Shown here piece after piece: positions 1 to 8,901 of a stretch of DNA of 64,000 nt. Source of the stretch: Deltaproteobacteria bacterium (GTDB lineage Bacteria; Desulfobacterota; Desulfobacteria; Desulfobacterales; Desulfosarcinaceae); assembly GCA_021824175.1 (NCBI GenBank), contig JAKALP010000010.1, positions 124,001-188,000 of the forward strand, in the 5' to 3' direction. Position 1 is the stretch's first letter. Every line of letters begins with the position of its first letter. Position numbers and translations under genes: made by a program. The notes beneath the pieces are model-generated. The model saw only the letters and a list, made by a program, of their open reading frames with translations, ran no database searches and was not told where the DNA came from.

Positions 1-78
1 TTTAATATCCCGGAATCGGCGTTACCCACAATTCGGGTTGTGAAGTTATCGCCCCAAGGATATGTTGAGGAAACTTAA
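1..78 (+). CDS. C-terminal end of an unidentified upstream gene
   Basis: An open frame enters from the left edge and gives 25 residues, ending in a TAA at the end of the feature. It lies about 50 bases upstream of rng on the same strand. In related bacteria a B12-binding radical SAM protein often precedes this RNase, so that is a possible identity, but too little is visible to assign one. Confidence 0.5.
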   Translation, partial: FNIPESALPTIRVVKLSPQGYVEET

Positions 79-126
79 TGCCAGCCGCGGTCTGGATAAT
101 GACCCCAACTAATGAGATTAGAGTTT

Positions 127-1680
127 ATGGCCAACAAGAAAATCATCATCAATGACATGCCCCATGAAACCCGCGTGGCTCTCGTGGAAGAGGGCAACAT
201 CGTCGAGCTTTTCATCGAACGCCAAGGGGCTTCGGACAGCTCGGGCAATATTTATAAGGGCCGGATCCAGCGCGTTCTGCCCGGAATGCAGGCCGCTTTT
301 GTGGATGTGGGTCTGAGCCAAGCCGCCTTTTTGTATGTGAATGACATTAAAAGCGACAGCTTCGAGGATCTCGAATCGGTTTTTGGCGAGACGGATCGCG
401 ATGGGTATATGCCCATGGGCCCTGATCCGGACAATGGGTCCGCGCCCCGCGCCAGCGACAAAGGGACGGTGAACATTGTCGATTTGATCAGTGAAGGGCA
501 GGAAATTTTGGTCCAAGTGGCCAAGGCCCCCATGGGTACCAAGGGGGCCCGCATCACCACCTATATTTCTCTTCCCGGTCGTTTTCTGGTGCTGATGCCG
601 ACCTCCAACCATATCGGTGTTTCGCGCCGCATCGAAGATGAATCCGAACGTCTGCGTTTGAAGGAAACCGTAACCGGTCTGCGTCAGGACAATCTAGGAT
701 ACATCGTGCGCACCGCAGCCGAAGGGGTCGAGGCCTCCAAACTGGCCCAGGAGATGGAGTTTCTTAAAAACCTGTGGGCCGGTATCCAGCGCAAATATCA
801 GCATGCACCAGCGCCCTGTCTAATCCACCAAGAGCTGGATGTCAGCTTGCGAGCTGTCCGGGATTTATTGGTGCACGAAGCTGAGAAACTGATCATCGAC
901 TCCCGCAGCGGATGCCAGGAGATCTTGAATTTCTTAGAAACCTTTATGCCCAATTTGAAAGACGCCGTTGAGCTCTACGAAGGACACGAGCCTATCTTTG
1001 ACGCCTACAATTTAGAAGGAGATATCTTCCGGGCTTTGCGCCGCAAAGTGTGGCTCAAATCCGGCGGCTACATCATCATCGAGCAAACCGAGGCCTTGGT
1101 CGCCATCGATGTGAATACCGGCCGGTATGTGGGCAAACACAATCTGGAGGAAACTATCCTGAAAACCAATCTGGAGGCGGTCAAGGAAATTGCTTTCCAG
1201 GTCCGGTTAAGGGATTTGGGCGGTATAATCATTATTGATTTCATTGATATGGAGAAAAAGACCAATCAGGAAAAAGTGTTCACTGCTCTCAAGGAGGCTT
1301 TTTCCAAAGATCGCAGCAAAACCCACATTTTGCCCATGTCGGAGATGGGGCTGATCCAGATGACCCGCAAACGCATCCGGCAGCCATTGTCCAGGCAATT
1401 ATGCGAGGCGTGCTTTTACTGTGAGGGGGAAGGCTATCTACTCTCGGCCCGTACTATATGCTACAACATTCATCGAGAAATTCTGCGCAATATGAACGAT
1501 ATGATGGGAGCCGGCATCACCCTGAAGGTCAATCCCCAAATTGCCGAACTACTTTTGGGCGAAGAAAATCATATCATCATATCCCTTGAAAAGAGCATTG
1601 GGCGTCGGGTGACTATTTATCCCGAAGCGCGTTTTCATCTAGAAGAATTTGATGTACTGGAGACCTACAGTACGGACTAG
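127..1680 (+). CDS. rng: Ribonuclease G/E family endoribonuclease
   Basis: This is an endoribonuclease of the RNase E/G family, which cleaves single-stranded RNA in 16S rRNA maturation and mRNA turnover. An N-terminal S1 domain (residues about 35-165) carries a long insert relative to E. coli RNase G. The DNase I-like catalytic core contains the two metal-binding aspartate motifs AIDVNTG and IIDFIDM, and a Zn-link-like CxxCxxC stretch (CEACFYC) follows. The length of about 517 residues fits RNase G rather than the much longer RNase E. An in-frame ATG lies five codons upstream; I prefer the internal ATG because MANKK is a typical start and a weak AGAG precedes it. The gene sits directly before rpmH on the same strand. 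Confidence 0.93.
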   Translation: MANKKIIINDMPHETRVALVEEGNIVELFIERQGASDSSGNIYKGRIQRVLPGMQAAFVDVGLSQAAFLYVNDIKSDSFEDLESVFGETDRDGYMPMGPDPDNGSAPRASDKGTVNIVDLISEGQEILVQVAKAPMGTKGARITTYISLPGRFLVLMPTSNHIGVSRRIEDESERLRLKETVTGLRQDNLGYIVRTAAEGVEASKLAQEMEFLKNLWAGIQRKYQHAPAPCLIHQELDVSLRAVRDLLVHEAEKLIIDSRSGCQEILNFLETFMPNLKDAVELYEGHEPIFDAYNLEGDIFRALRRKVWLKSGGYIIIEQTEALVAIDVNTGRYVGKHNLEETILKTNLEAVKEIAFQVRLRDLGGIIIIDFIDMEKKTNQEKVFTALKEAFSKDRSKTHILPMSEMGLIQMTRKRIRQPLSRQLCEACFYCEGEGYLLSARTICYNIHREILRNMNDMMGAGITLKVNPQIAELLLGEENHIIISLEKSIGRRVTIYPEARFHLEEFDVLETYSTD

Positions 1681-1696
1681 AGTCTTCGAATACTTG

Positions 1697-1726
1697 TTGA
1701 CATCTTTTCGGGCATGTGATTATTTT
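1697..1726 (+). promoter_or_regulatory. Sigma70-like promoter ahead of rpmH
   Basis: A perfect TTGACA is followed after 18 bases by TATTTT. It lies about 100 bases upstream of the rpmH start, in the rng-rpmH gap, and would drive the rpmH-rnpA-yidD-yidC-khpB series. Confidence 0.55.
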
Positions 1727-1826
1727 CACGGGTTATTCGAGTTAATTAGCTGTTAACAAACCGAATTTTTTCGGAATTGGATAGGATCCGACACCAAAGA
1801 CAATCGCGAAATAAGGGAATGCAATC

Positions 1827-1961
1827 ATGAAAAGAACCTATCAGCCAAGCAAGATCAGACGAGTACGGACACACGGGTTTCGCAAAAGACTCTCCACCAG
1901 GGGAGGGCGCCTCGTTCTAAAGAGAAGACGCGCCAAAGGTCGCAAGCGTTTGGCCCTCTGA
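1827..1961 (+). CDS. rpmH: 50S ribosomal protein L34
   Basis: This 44-residue protein begins [18 protein letters not shown] and is followed by the Arg/Lys-rich tail typical of L34, a component of the large ribosomal subunit. The full family length is present. An AAGGGA-like ribosome site lies about 10 bases upstream. Its position directly ahead of rnpA, yidD and yidC is the conserved bacterial order. The gene is short enough to be missed by length-filtered gene callers. Confidence 0.97.
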   Translation: MKRTYQPSKIRRVRTHGFRKRLSTRGGRLVLKRRRAKGRKRLAL

Positions 1962-2032
1962 TTTCGAACAGGGCAGAACCCAATTAACTGAGTAATTTTA
2001 AGCGACCAGATGGTCGGTACAAAACTGCGGGA

Positions 2033-2407
2033 TTGGAATTACAGGCAAAACATAGAGGGTACAGTTTCAGCGACGCCGACAGGCTTCTAAAGCGGCACCA
2101 ATTTGTTTACCTTGCAGATCATGGGAAAAAGGTGCAAAATCAATACTTTGTTGGATTTTTCGAATCTAGTCGCGTCGAGCGCTGCCGTTTGGGCATCACT
2201 GTCAGCAGGCGGGTGGGCAAAGCCGTTACACGAAACCGCATCAAGCGGGTCGTGCGGGAGTATTTCAGAATAAATAGATCTATCTTTAAACACCTTTGGG
2301 ATATTCATCTGATTGCCAAAAAGGAAGCCGCCGCCTGTAATACCCGAAGTACAATGATGGCTCTTGAACAAATTTTTAAACGGATTGAATCTACTGCAAA
2401 TGGGTAG
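2033..2407 (+). CDS. rnpA: Ribonuclease P protein component
   Basis: This is the protein subunit of RNase P, which helps the catalytic RNA remove tRNA 5' leaders. The 124-residue product shows the family signature in [19 protein letters not shown] (the RNR motif) and an N-terminal LLKRHQF segment. I see no in-frame ATG before the conserved region. A TTG at the given start, preceded by GCGGGA, is the best available initiation codon. It is co-transcribed with rpmH and overlaps yidD by 8 bases. Confidence 0.94.
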   Translation: MELQAKHRGYSFSDADRLLKRHQFVYLADHGKKVQNQYFVGFFESSRVERCRLGITVSRRVGKAVTRNRIKRVVREYFRINRSIFKHLWDIHLIAKKEAAACNTRSTMMALEQIFKRIESTANG

Positions 2408-2624
2408 CCCATTGGCCATTATGACTGCCAAAACAGTCATTCGCGCATACCAGCTTATAATCTCGCCACTTATAGGTCCGGCCTGTCGGTTCGTACCCTC
2501 CTGTTCCCACTACGCTATAGAAGCAATTGAGCGCTATGGGGTTCTGAAGGGCGGCTGTATGGCTTTGCGGCGGTTATTGCGTTGCCATCCCTGGGGCAGT
2601 GGCGGATTCGATCCTGTGCCCTGA
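2400..2624 (+). CDS. yidD: Membrane protein insertion efficiency factor YidD
   Basis: This small amphipathic protein is thought to assist YidC-dependent membrane insertion at the inner face of the cytoplasmic membrane. The diagnostic motifs are [19 protein letters not shown] (the two conserved cysteines) and [16 protein letters not shown] at the C-terminus. The given ATG overlaps the end of rnpA and suggests translational coupling. An ATG seven codons downstream would also leave a complete family domain, so the start is uncertain by those seven residues. The length of 67-74 residues is normal. Confidence 0.92.
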   Translation: MGSPLAIMTAKTVIRAYQLIISPLIGPACRFVPSCSHYAIEAIERYGVLKGGCMALRRLLRCHPWGSGGFDPVP

Positions 2625-2745
2625 CATATTGCCCGTTAATGCTATTACGGGCGCGGTACGCGCCCTGAGCCCATCATCTCCAGCCCATCATGGGGCTAAG
2701 CCTGCTAATTCGTTCCGCCCTGTCGCTGCCTTGAAGGAGTAGAGT

Positions 2746-4425
2746 ATGGATAACTGGCGCCTCATATTGGCCATTGGGCTGTCGTTTCTGGTTTTTTTAT
2801 TGTGGAGCATTGCCTTTTCGCCCAAGCAGCCCCCAAAATCAAAGATTACCCCTAATGAGACAACTACCCAATCAAACGCATCAAATCAGAATGCCACAGT
2901 AACTCCAACTCCCGCCGAACCAAATCAGGCTAAAATTTTGAACACGCCACCAACCGTCGCAAGCTCGGATGTAATTGAAGATCACCCCGCACGCCAAATC
3001 GTCGTGAATACTCCGCTGTTTCGGATGACCCTCTCAGAAAAGGGGGCCGCTGTGGTCAGCATGGTGCTTAAAAATTATAAGGAAACCGTCGCGGCCGACT
3101 CCCCTTTAAAGGAGCTTATTCCTCCAGCGTTGAGCGGTGGAACAGCTTTGCTTTCTTTGACGGGTGTGACCGGTAACGGCACCTCCCACGGCCTTTACAC
3201 CACACAATCCGCAGACTCGATTCTAATCGACCATGATCCGCAACAGGTCCTGTTCACATACACCACGTCGGATAATATCCACATTGTCAAGTCGTACCGC
3301 TTCTTTCCGGACAGCTATCTAGTGGATTTGACGGTGGCAATCACCAATGGGGGCTCCAAGCCAATTTCCGGAGAAATTAAACTTGGCCTTCGCGACCTGA
3401 CAAGCGCAGATCCTGCTACGCGTTCTTATGGATTTGAAGGTCCCAGCGGTTATGTCAACGGCAAGCTGGAGCAAGTAAAAATCAAAAAGATCGACGAACA
3501 AAACAGACTTGCCGGAAAGATAGAGTGGATTGCTATTGAACGGCTCTATTTCATGGATTCTTTGGTCTGTAAGACTCCCGTTGAAGGTTACATGGCATTA
3601 TCTAAGCAGGATAATACCATCACCAATCAGATGGTCCTTCCTCTAAAGGACTTGGCCGTCGGTGAGCAACGCGACTCGGAGTTTAGCCTGTTTATGGGGC
3701 CCAAAAGCATCTCCATACTCAAGGCCGCCGGTCATCACTTGGATCGCGCCTTGGATTTCGGTTGGGTCGATTTTATTGCACGGCCATGTCTGTATTTTAT
3801 GAACTTTATTTACAAGTACATTCCCAATTACGGCATTGCCATCATCCTGCTGACCATTATTACACGGCTCATCTTCTGGCCCTTGGCTCAGAAAAGCTAT
3901 AAGTCCATGAATGATATGCGCAGGCTACAGCCGTTGATGCAGGAAATCCGCGAAAAGTATAAAGACGATAAAGTCAAACTCAATCAGGAAACCATGGCTC
4001 TTTATCGCACCTATAAGATCAACCCGCTGGGAGGGTGCCTGCCCATGATTATCCAGTTGCCTGTCTTTTTCGCGCTTTATCGCATGCTCTACCAGGCCAT
4101 AGAGCTCCGACACGCTCCTTTTTTTGGCTGGATCAATGACCTATCTGCCCCCGATCGTTTACTCCACTTTGATTTCAAAATTCCATTTATGAGTCCACCT
4201 TATGGCATTCCGGTTTTGACGCTCATTATGGGCGCTACAATGCTGGTACAGCAAAAGATGTCACCCCCGGCGGGCGATCCAACCCAAGCCAAAATGATGA
4301 TGCTGATGCCCATCGTCTTTACTTTCATTTTCATCAATTTCCCTTCCGGCTTGGTCCTATACTGGCTTGTGAGCAACCTGGTTTCCATTACTCAGCAATA
4401 CCTGACTCAAAAAAAGGCCGCCTGA
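2746..4425 (+). CDS. yidC: Membrane protein insertase YidC
   Basis: YidC inserts and folds inner-membrane proteins, alone or with SecYEG. The 559-residue product is of the Gram-negative type. It has an N-terminal membrane segment (residues about 5-22), a Ser/Thr/Asn/Gln-rich linker, a large periplasmic beta domain (about 80-340), and a C-terminal five-helix core including the coiled hairpin around QKSYKSMNDMRRLQP and the conserved NPLGGCLPMIIQLP. A strong AAGGAG precedes the ATG. It lies between yidD and khpB in the usual order. Confidence 0.97.
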   Translation: MDNWRLILAIGLSFLVFLLWSIAFSPKQPPKSKITPNETTTQSNASNQNATVTPTPAEPNQAKILNTPPTVASSDVIEDHPARQIVVNTPLFRMTLSEKGAAVVSMVLKNYKETVAADSPLKELIPPALSGGTALLSLTGVTGNGTSHGLYTTQSADSILIDHDPQQVLFTYTTSDNIHIVKSYRFFPDSYLVDLTVAITNGGSKPISGEIKLGLRDLTSADPATRSYGFEGPSGYVNGKLEQVKIKKIDEQNRLAGKIEWIAIERLYFMDSLVCKTPVEGYMALSKQDNTITNQMVLPLKDLAVGEQRDSEFSLFMGPKSISILKAAGHHLDRALDFGWVDFIARPCLYFMNFIYKYIPNYGIAIILLTIITRLIFWPLAQKSYKSMNDMRRLQPLMQEIREKYKDDKVKLNQETMALYRTYKINPLGGCLPMIIQLPVFFALYRMLYQAIELRHAPFFGWINDLSAPDRLLHFDFKIPFMSPPYGIPVLTLIMGATMLVQQKMSPPAGDPTQAKMMMLMPIVFTFIFINFPSGLVLYWLVSNLVSITQQYLTQKKAA

Positions 4426-4444
4426 TTCAAGGGGAGGTTATCCG

Positions 4445-5239
4445 ATGTCACAGTATACCGAATTTGAAGGCAAAAGCGTTGAAAAGGCGCTGGAAAGCGC
4501 CAGCAAGACATTGAATTTGCCGGTGGAAAAGCTTCAATACGATATTATTTCCTACGGGTCTTCGGGGATTTTCGGATTAGTCGGCATTAAAAAGGCCAAA
4601 ATCCGCATCACGACAAGTGACTTTAAAGGTGGCTCGCAAATCCAAAAAGAGGCTCGCAGCAAGGCTCGCGACCTAGTCAAAGATGCCTTTGAGGTCGAAG
4701 ATGATGGTGAAGAATCTGCTGTCTCACCTACCATTGAACCTGCGTCGGAAACCGTTTCCGTAGACCTGCAAGCCGTTGCCCAACACGGGGAGCAGGCGCT
4801 CCAAAAGATTATTGATTTTATCTCTGAAGGCTCTCGGGTTGCATCTCAACAGACAAATGGTCGTATCACGTTCAATGTTGAAGGCGGCAACAGTGCCTTG
4901 CTGATCGGCAAGCGAGGACAGACCCTGGAAGCGCTTCAATATCTTGTTGAAAAAATCATCAACAAACAAAACGACGCCCGTATCCGTGTCTTGGTGGATG
5001 TGGAGGGGTATCTCGGCGCTCGCAAAGATAATCTTCAGCGCCTGGCCATCAAAATGGCTGAGAAAGCACAGAAGACCAATAAGCCAGTCACCATCGGCCA
5101 GATGAATGCCTATGATCGACGCATTGTGCATTTGCATTTGAAGGATAATCAGGCGGTGCGTACTCAAAGCGTGGGCGATGGATACTACCGCAAGCTTGTA
5201 ATTTTCCCTAAACGTCGGCGCGGCAAGAGTAGCCATTGA
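4445..5239 (+). CDS. khpB: RNA-binding protein KhpB (Jag)
   Basis: This is a predicted cytoplasmic RNA-binding protein, called Jag, SpoIIIJ-associated or KhpB. It has an N-terminal Jag_N domain (residues 1-52, including YGSSGIFGLVGIKKAKIRI), a linker, a KH domain with the loop IGKRGQTLEALQ near residue 155, and an R3H domain with the RRIVHLHL signature near residue 225. A GGGGAGG site precedes the ATG, and only 19 bases separate it from yidC, so the two are probably in one operon. Its exact role in this group is not established. Confidence 0.93.
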   Translation: MSQYTEFEGKSVEKALESASKTLNLPVEKLQYDIISYGSSGIFGLVGIKKAKIRITTSDFKGGSQIQKEARSKARDLVKDAFEVEDDGEESAVSPTIEPASETVSVDLQAVAQHGEQALQKIIDFISEGSRVASQQTNGRITFNVEGGNSALLIGKRGQTLEALQYLVEKIINKQNDARIRVLVDVEGYLGARKDNLQRLAIKMAEKAQKTNKPVTIGQMNAYDRRIVHLHLKDNQAVRTQSVGDGYYRKLVIFPKRRRGKSSH

Positions 5240-5377
5240 TCAACTCGTCGGTTGCTCATCAACCGCGAATCTTTTGGTCCAAATATTGGCAGCGTCATTG
5301 TCCGGCATCCCCCTAGAGCGTTCTTTTATAAACGGGTAGCGCCTGGTCGCAACAACGGTTGCGCGGTCTGCAACAGA

Positions 5378-6772
5378 ATGGATATAGACACCATCACAGC
5401 CATAGCCACTGCGCCGGGTCGCGGCGGGATCGGAATTGTTCGTTTATCTGGTCCACAGGCCTTGAGCATTGCCCGTAAGCTCTTCCACACGACAGCCCAT
5501 CAATTGCCGGAAAGCTCTTTTGATTTTCCTGCCCATCGTCTGATCCACGGGACCGTTGCTGATTTTGTCTCCGGAAAAGTTATTGATGAAGCATTGATGG
5601 CTTACATGCCGGCGCCTCACTCCTACACCAAAGAAGAGGTCGTTGAGCTTCAGCTTCATGGTAGTCCAATCGTTTTGGGGGTTGTGCTCAACGCCACAAT
5701 CTCCGCTGGTGCGCGATTGGCTGAGCCTGGTGAATTCACCCGCAGGGCCTTTCTTAATGGCCGCCTCGATCTGACCCAGGCCGAAGCGGTTGCCGACCTG
5801 ATCAACGCCCAAAGTGAATCTGCCTATAGGTCCGCGATATCCCAGCTCACCGGCGCACTATCTCAAAAGATCGCTCCCATCATCGAAGCATTGACGCACG
5901 TTCATGCGGAAATCGAAGCGAGCATCGAGTTTGGCGAAGATGTTGCGGTTGACTTTAATCGAGAAAACCTCCGCTCTCTTCTTGCTATTCAAATTTTGCC
6001 CAGATTGCATGCCCTGGCCGACAGCTACCAGCAAGGTCAGGCGCTTCGTGAAGGGCTGCGGCTAGCTATAGTCGGCCGACCCAATGTGGGCAAAAGCAGC
6101 CTGCTCAATACCCTGCTGAACCAAGAGCGCGCCATTGTGACCCCAATGCCCGGCACCACCCGGGATACCATTGAAGCGCCGCTGATATTTGATGGCTACC
6201 CCATAGTAGCCATCGATACCGCCGGCATTCATCCGAGCAACGACCCGGTGGAGTCTATCGGTGTTCAAAAAGCCCAAGAGACTCTCGCGGCGGCGGATCT
6301 GGTCTTGCTCGTAGTTGAAGCGCAGGTTCCCTTTGGTCCTGACGATTCCGCCATATGGGAGCAGGCCAAATCCAAGCCGACCCTGCTGGTCATCAATAAA
6401 ATCGATTTAATTCCCGCTCATCAGAAGATCGCAATTCCGCCCGACTTTGAATCGCTTTCTATAGCAAAGATATCGGCTTTGACAGGCGAAGGCATTGATG
6501 ATCTTAAATCCCGAATTGTTCAAAAAGGCTTCTCATCTATTGAGAAGAATACAGAAAGTGTTATCATCACCCAGCAGCGCCACAAGCACTGCTTGGACAA
6601 AGCCATTTCGCTTCTGGAGCAGACCGTCGACACCTGTCAGCAGGGTGCTTTCGAAGAGCTTCTAGTTATGGATTTGCAGAGCACAATTAGGGCCCTGAAC
6701 CAGCTTCTTGGGAAGGAAGTCAGCACCGATGTTTTAGATACGATTTTTCAAAGATTTTGTATTGGCAAATAA
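5378..6772 (+). CDS. mnmE: tRNA uridine-5-carboxymethylaminomethyl modification GTPase MnmE
   Basis: MnmE works with MnmG to modify the wobble uridine of certain tRNAs. The 464-residue product has an N-terminal folate-binding domain starting MDIDTITAIATAPGRGGIG, a G domain with P-loop GRPNVGKSS (about residue 233), the switch region PGTTRDT, the NKID motif, and the invariant C-terminal FCIGK. An open frame extends 42 codons further upstream from a TTG, but that extension has no family counterpart, so the ATG at the conserved N-terminus is chosen. No strong ribosome site is visible there. Confidence 0.95.
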   Translation: MDIDTITAIATAPGRGGIGIVRLSGPQALSIARKLFHTTAHQLPESSFDFPAHRLIHGTVADFVSGKVIDEALMAYMPAPHSYTKEEVVELQLHGSPIVLGVVLNATISAGARLAEPGEFTRRAFLNGRLDLTQAEAVADLINAQSESAYRSAISQLTGALSQKIAPIIEALTHVHAEIEASIEFGEDVAVDFNRENLRSLLAIQILPRLHALADSYQQGQALREGLRLAIVGRPNVGKSSLLNTLLNQERAIVTPMPGTTRDTIEAPLIFDGYPIVAIDTAGIHPSNDPVESIGVQKAQETLAAADLVLLVVEAQVPFGPDDSAIWEQAKSKPTLLVINKIDLIPAHQKIAIPPDFESLSIAKISALTGEGIDDLKSRIVQKGFSSIEKNTESVIITQQRHKHCLDKAISLLEQTVDTCQQGAFEELLVMDLQSTIRALNQLLGKEVSTDVLDTIFQRFCIGK

Positions 6773-6789
6773 ACATGGTATGAGAGGAT

Positions 6790-6805
6790 TGTTTCACGTG
6801 AAACA
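6790..6805. promoter_or_regulatory. parS site (ParB-binding centromere)
   Basis: TGTTTCACGTGAAACA is a perfect 16-bp palindrome identical to the widely conserved bacterial parS consensus. It lies 18 bases after the mnmE stop, in a block that flanks the origin in many bacteria. ParB would load here and spread for origin segregation. No parA or parB is in the window, and I saw no second copy. Confidence 0.9.
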
Positions 6806-6820
6806 ATAATGGAGCGAATC

Positions 6821-7492
6821 ATGGATCTTAAACCTTTTTTTGAACAATATGAAGCCTTGGTGAAGCTGGTGGATGAGGCCTTTGCCAAGGTAAAAGCGAG
6901 GTTTCCAGAGCAGGTATGTTGCAAGGTGACCTGTTCGGACTGTTGTCATGCCCTGTTTGATTTGAGTTTGGTAGAGGCGATGTATATTAAGACCAAGATA
7001 GATGGCATGTTTACAGGCGCTGCGCTGGAGGCGCTCCAGGAACGGGCCAATGAAGCCGACCGAAAAATCTATCGGATCAAGCGCCAGGCCTACCAGGAGC
7101 GTGAAGGGGGTAAAGATGAGACCGCCATCTTAGAAGAGATGGCCAAACAGCGCGTTCGGTGTCCGGCCTTGGATGAAACCGATTGCTGCGCCATTTACCC
7201 CATTCGTCCGATCACCTGCCGCATCTATGGAGTTCCTACTGAAATCGGCGGCCGCGCCCATACTTGTGGCATGAGCGGATTTCGGGCTGGCGATGCATAT
7301 CCCACCATGAAGCTGGATGTGGTGCACAAACGGTTATATGAGATTTGCTTTGCTTTGGCGCAGAGCATAAACACTCGCTATCCTAGTCTGGCGGATATGA
7401 TGGTGCCTCTTTCCATGGCGATTCTTACCGATTATTCGGAGGAGTACCTTGGGGTCGTTACGGATCAAAAAGCCGATGCGGCCAAAGAGTAG
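6821..7492 (+). CDS. YkgJ-family cysteine-cluster protein
   Basis: This 223-residue protein has the CxxCxxCC-type cluster of the YkgJ (UPF0153) family, seen as CCKVTCSDCCHALF near residue 31. A second Cys-rich block contains DETDCCAIYPIRPITCRIYG and a later HTCGM. Such proteins are predicted to bind zinc or an iron-sulfur cluster; the function is unknown. The start is the ATG preceded by GGAGCG; an ATG four codons upstream is less likely. It forms a close pair with the next small gene. Confidence 0.85.
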   Translation: MDLKPFFEQYEALVKLVDEAFAKVKARFPEQVCCKVTCSDCCHALFDLSLVEAMYIKTKIDGMFTGAALEALQERANEADRKIYRIKRQAYQEREGGKDETAILEEMAKQRVRCPALDETDCCAIYPIRPITCRIYGVPTEIGGRAHTCGMSGFRAGDAYPTMKLDVVHKRLYEICFALAQSINTRYPSLADMMVPLSMAILTDYSEEYLGVVTDQKADAAKE

Positions 7493-7500
7493 GGGGCACT

Positions 7501-7848
7501 ATGGTTCGGGACGCCATTGAACGGGAAGAGCGTAAGCGAGCAATTTTTGATAGTATGAGTGCTCGTGGTCAGCAACGGATATTAAAAATCGGTTATGAAA
7601 ATTGGGACCCTTTTGAGGAACCCAAGGATCCCATCGATATCCGCAAAGATGCCACCAAGCGGACCACCCAACAGCTGGTTCGGGACTTCCTGCAGCAATG
7701 CGGTCATGAAAAGTACAGTAATGCTTATGGCCGTGGGGTGCTTGAAATCGCGATCGGAATTGTAAATGAGGACGATCGTTTTATCGGCATGTTTGAGTTT
7801 GCCAAGTGGTACGTGGAGCAAGTGAAGATGGCCCAACAAAGTGAATGA
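7501..7848 (+). CDS. Conserved-looking hypothetical protein, 115 residues
   Basis: I do not recognise a family. The protein is soluble and charged, without cysteines suited to a metal site beyond one, and without a signal peptide or membrane segment. It starts 8 bases after the YkgJ-like gene behind a GGGGG-type ribosome site and ends before a strong hairpin. It is therefore probably co-transcribed with the YkgJ-like gene. Codon use looks the same as its neighbours, which supports a real gene. Confidence 0.75.
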   Translation: MVRDAIEREERKRAIFDSMSARGQQRILKIGYENWDPFEEPKDPIDIRKDATKRTTQQLVRDFLQQCGHEKYSNAYGRGVLEIAIGIVNEDDRFIGMFEFAKWYVEQVKMAQQSE

Positions 7849-7878
7849 GCTAATTTCTGCTCGGCTTTTGATGATTTG

Positions 7879-7924
7879 AAATACAAATGCCTCCCAGTTC
7901 ACTTGCCGGGGGGCATTTGTATTT
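7879..7924. terminator. Long-stem terminator or attenuator hairpin
   Basis: A 17-bp stem (one G-T wobble) with a 12-base loop pairs AAATACAAATGCC...CCC with GGG...GGCATTTGTATTT. The A-rich and T-rich ends allow function in both directions. It ends 12 bases before the next start codon, so it separates the small hypothetical gene from the methyltransferase or attenuates the latter. Confidence 0.75.
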
Positions 7925-7936
7925 AGGAGTTGGCCC

Positions 7937-8761
7937 TTGAGTTCCATAGAGGACGTTAAGTTTCAATTGTGGCAACTGCTGGCGGGTGATCAGCTACGAG
8001 TCACCCCGGTAGATGTGTTACGCCAGCTCCGGGCTAAACTTCCTGGAGCAAGCGCTACATTGATTCGCAAAGCGATTCAGCAAATGGTCGATGCCGGAGA
8101 ATTGCTATACACTCAGCCTAGTGGGGTCACCCATCTTCAGTTGGGCGGGGTGGGGGTAGTGCGGCTGGGCATGAGTAGCTCGCTTGGAATGGGAATGACA
8201 CTGAGAAAGGTCGATACGCTGCCAGTGATCCTTCTGGAACCAGGTCTGGCTTTTGGAGCGGGGGATCATCCAACAACCCAACTGTCCCTGCAGGGATTGA
8301 ATTGGGCGCTCTCACAGATGCACAGGTTCGCTGATTCGCAGGGGTTGCGGGTATTGGATGTGGGCACTGGAACAGGCGTGCTGGCTATTGCAGCCATTTT
8401 GATGGGGGCCCACAAAGCGGTGGCAATAGATTTGGATCCAGCGGCATGTTATGAGGCCAGCCGCAACGCGGCGCGCAATGGCGTACGATCTGAACTCGCA
8501 ATTGTGGCGGGCTCGCTGGAGGCCGTGGGAAACATCCCCTTTGATGTGATTGTGGCCAATCTGCGTCCTCCGACCATCGTGAGTCTTCTGCCTCGAATGG
8601 CGACTTTGCGGTCCGTGAAGGGCTATTGGGTTTTCTCGGGTTTTCGGCCCGATGAGGCGCGCCGGATTGAGCAGTCTTTTCCCGAAAACATGAGGCCCCT
8701 ACATCGGCTGCAGAATAGGGGGTGGTCGGCTCTGGTTGCCGGCCAATATATTGAATTATAG
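7937..8761 (+). CDS. PrmA-like (ribosomal protein L11 methyltransferase family) SAM methyltransferase
   Basis: The C-terminal two thirds match the PrmA family. LEPGLAFGAGDHPTTQLSL (near residue 97) is the family signature before the SAM fold, VLDVGTGTGVLAIAA is motif I, and VIVANLRPP corresponds to the catalytic NxxxP region, which is ANI(L/V)A in standard PrmA. The first 80 residues look like a winged-helix-type domain (VRQLRAKLPGASATLIRKAIQ-like pattern) instead of the usual PrmA substrate-recognition domain. L11 may therefore not be the substrate. The start is a TTG with AGGAG seven bases upstream. Confidence 0.8.
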   Translation: MSSIEDVKFQLWQLLAGDQLRVTPVDVLRQLRAKLPGASATLIRKAIQQMVDAGELLYTQPSGVTHLQLGGVGVVRLGMSSSLGMGMTLRKVDTLPVILLEPGLAFGAGDHPTTQLSLQGLNWALSQMHRFADSQGLRVLDVGTGTGVLAIAAILMGAHKAVAIDLDPAACYEASRNAARNGVRSELAIVAGSLEAVGNIPFDVIVANLRPPTIVSLLPRMATLRSVKGYWVFSGFRPDEARRIEQSFPENMRPLHRLQNRGWSALVAGQYIEL

Positions 8762-8845
8762 CAATAAGCTGTCACGTTGGAAAAAAGGCTGCCCAGAGCA
8801 TTGGGGCGACGACGATCGTTTGATTTTGGCGATTTGGTGCATTGC

Positions 8846-8882
8846 CCCCCGTAAAGCCTTATTGGGCGTGGCTTTGCGGGGG
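8846..8882. terminator. Convergent-gene terminator hairpin
   Basis: A 13-bp stem (CCCCCGTAAAGCC with GGCTTTGCGGGGG, one wobble) lies between the rightward methyltransferase gene and the leftward rubredoxin-like gene. It is placed to stop transcription from both sides, although no long T-run is present. Confidence 0.55.
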
Positions 8883-8901
8883 TGCGGGAGGCCCCAAAAG
8901 G

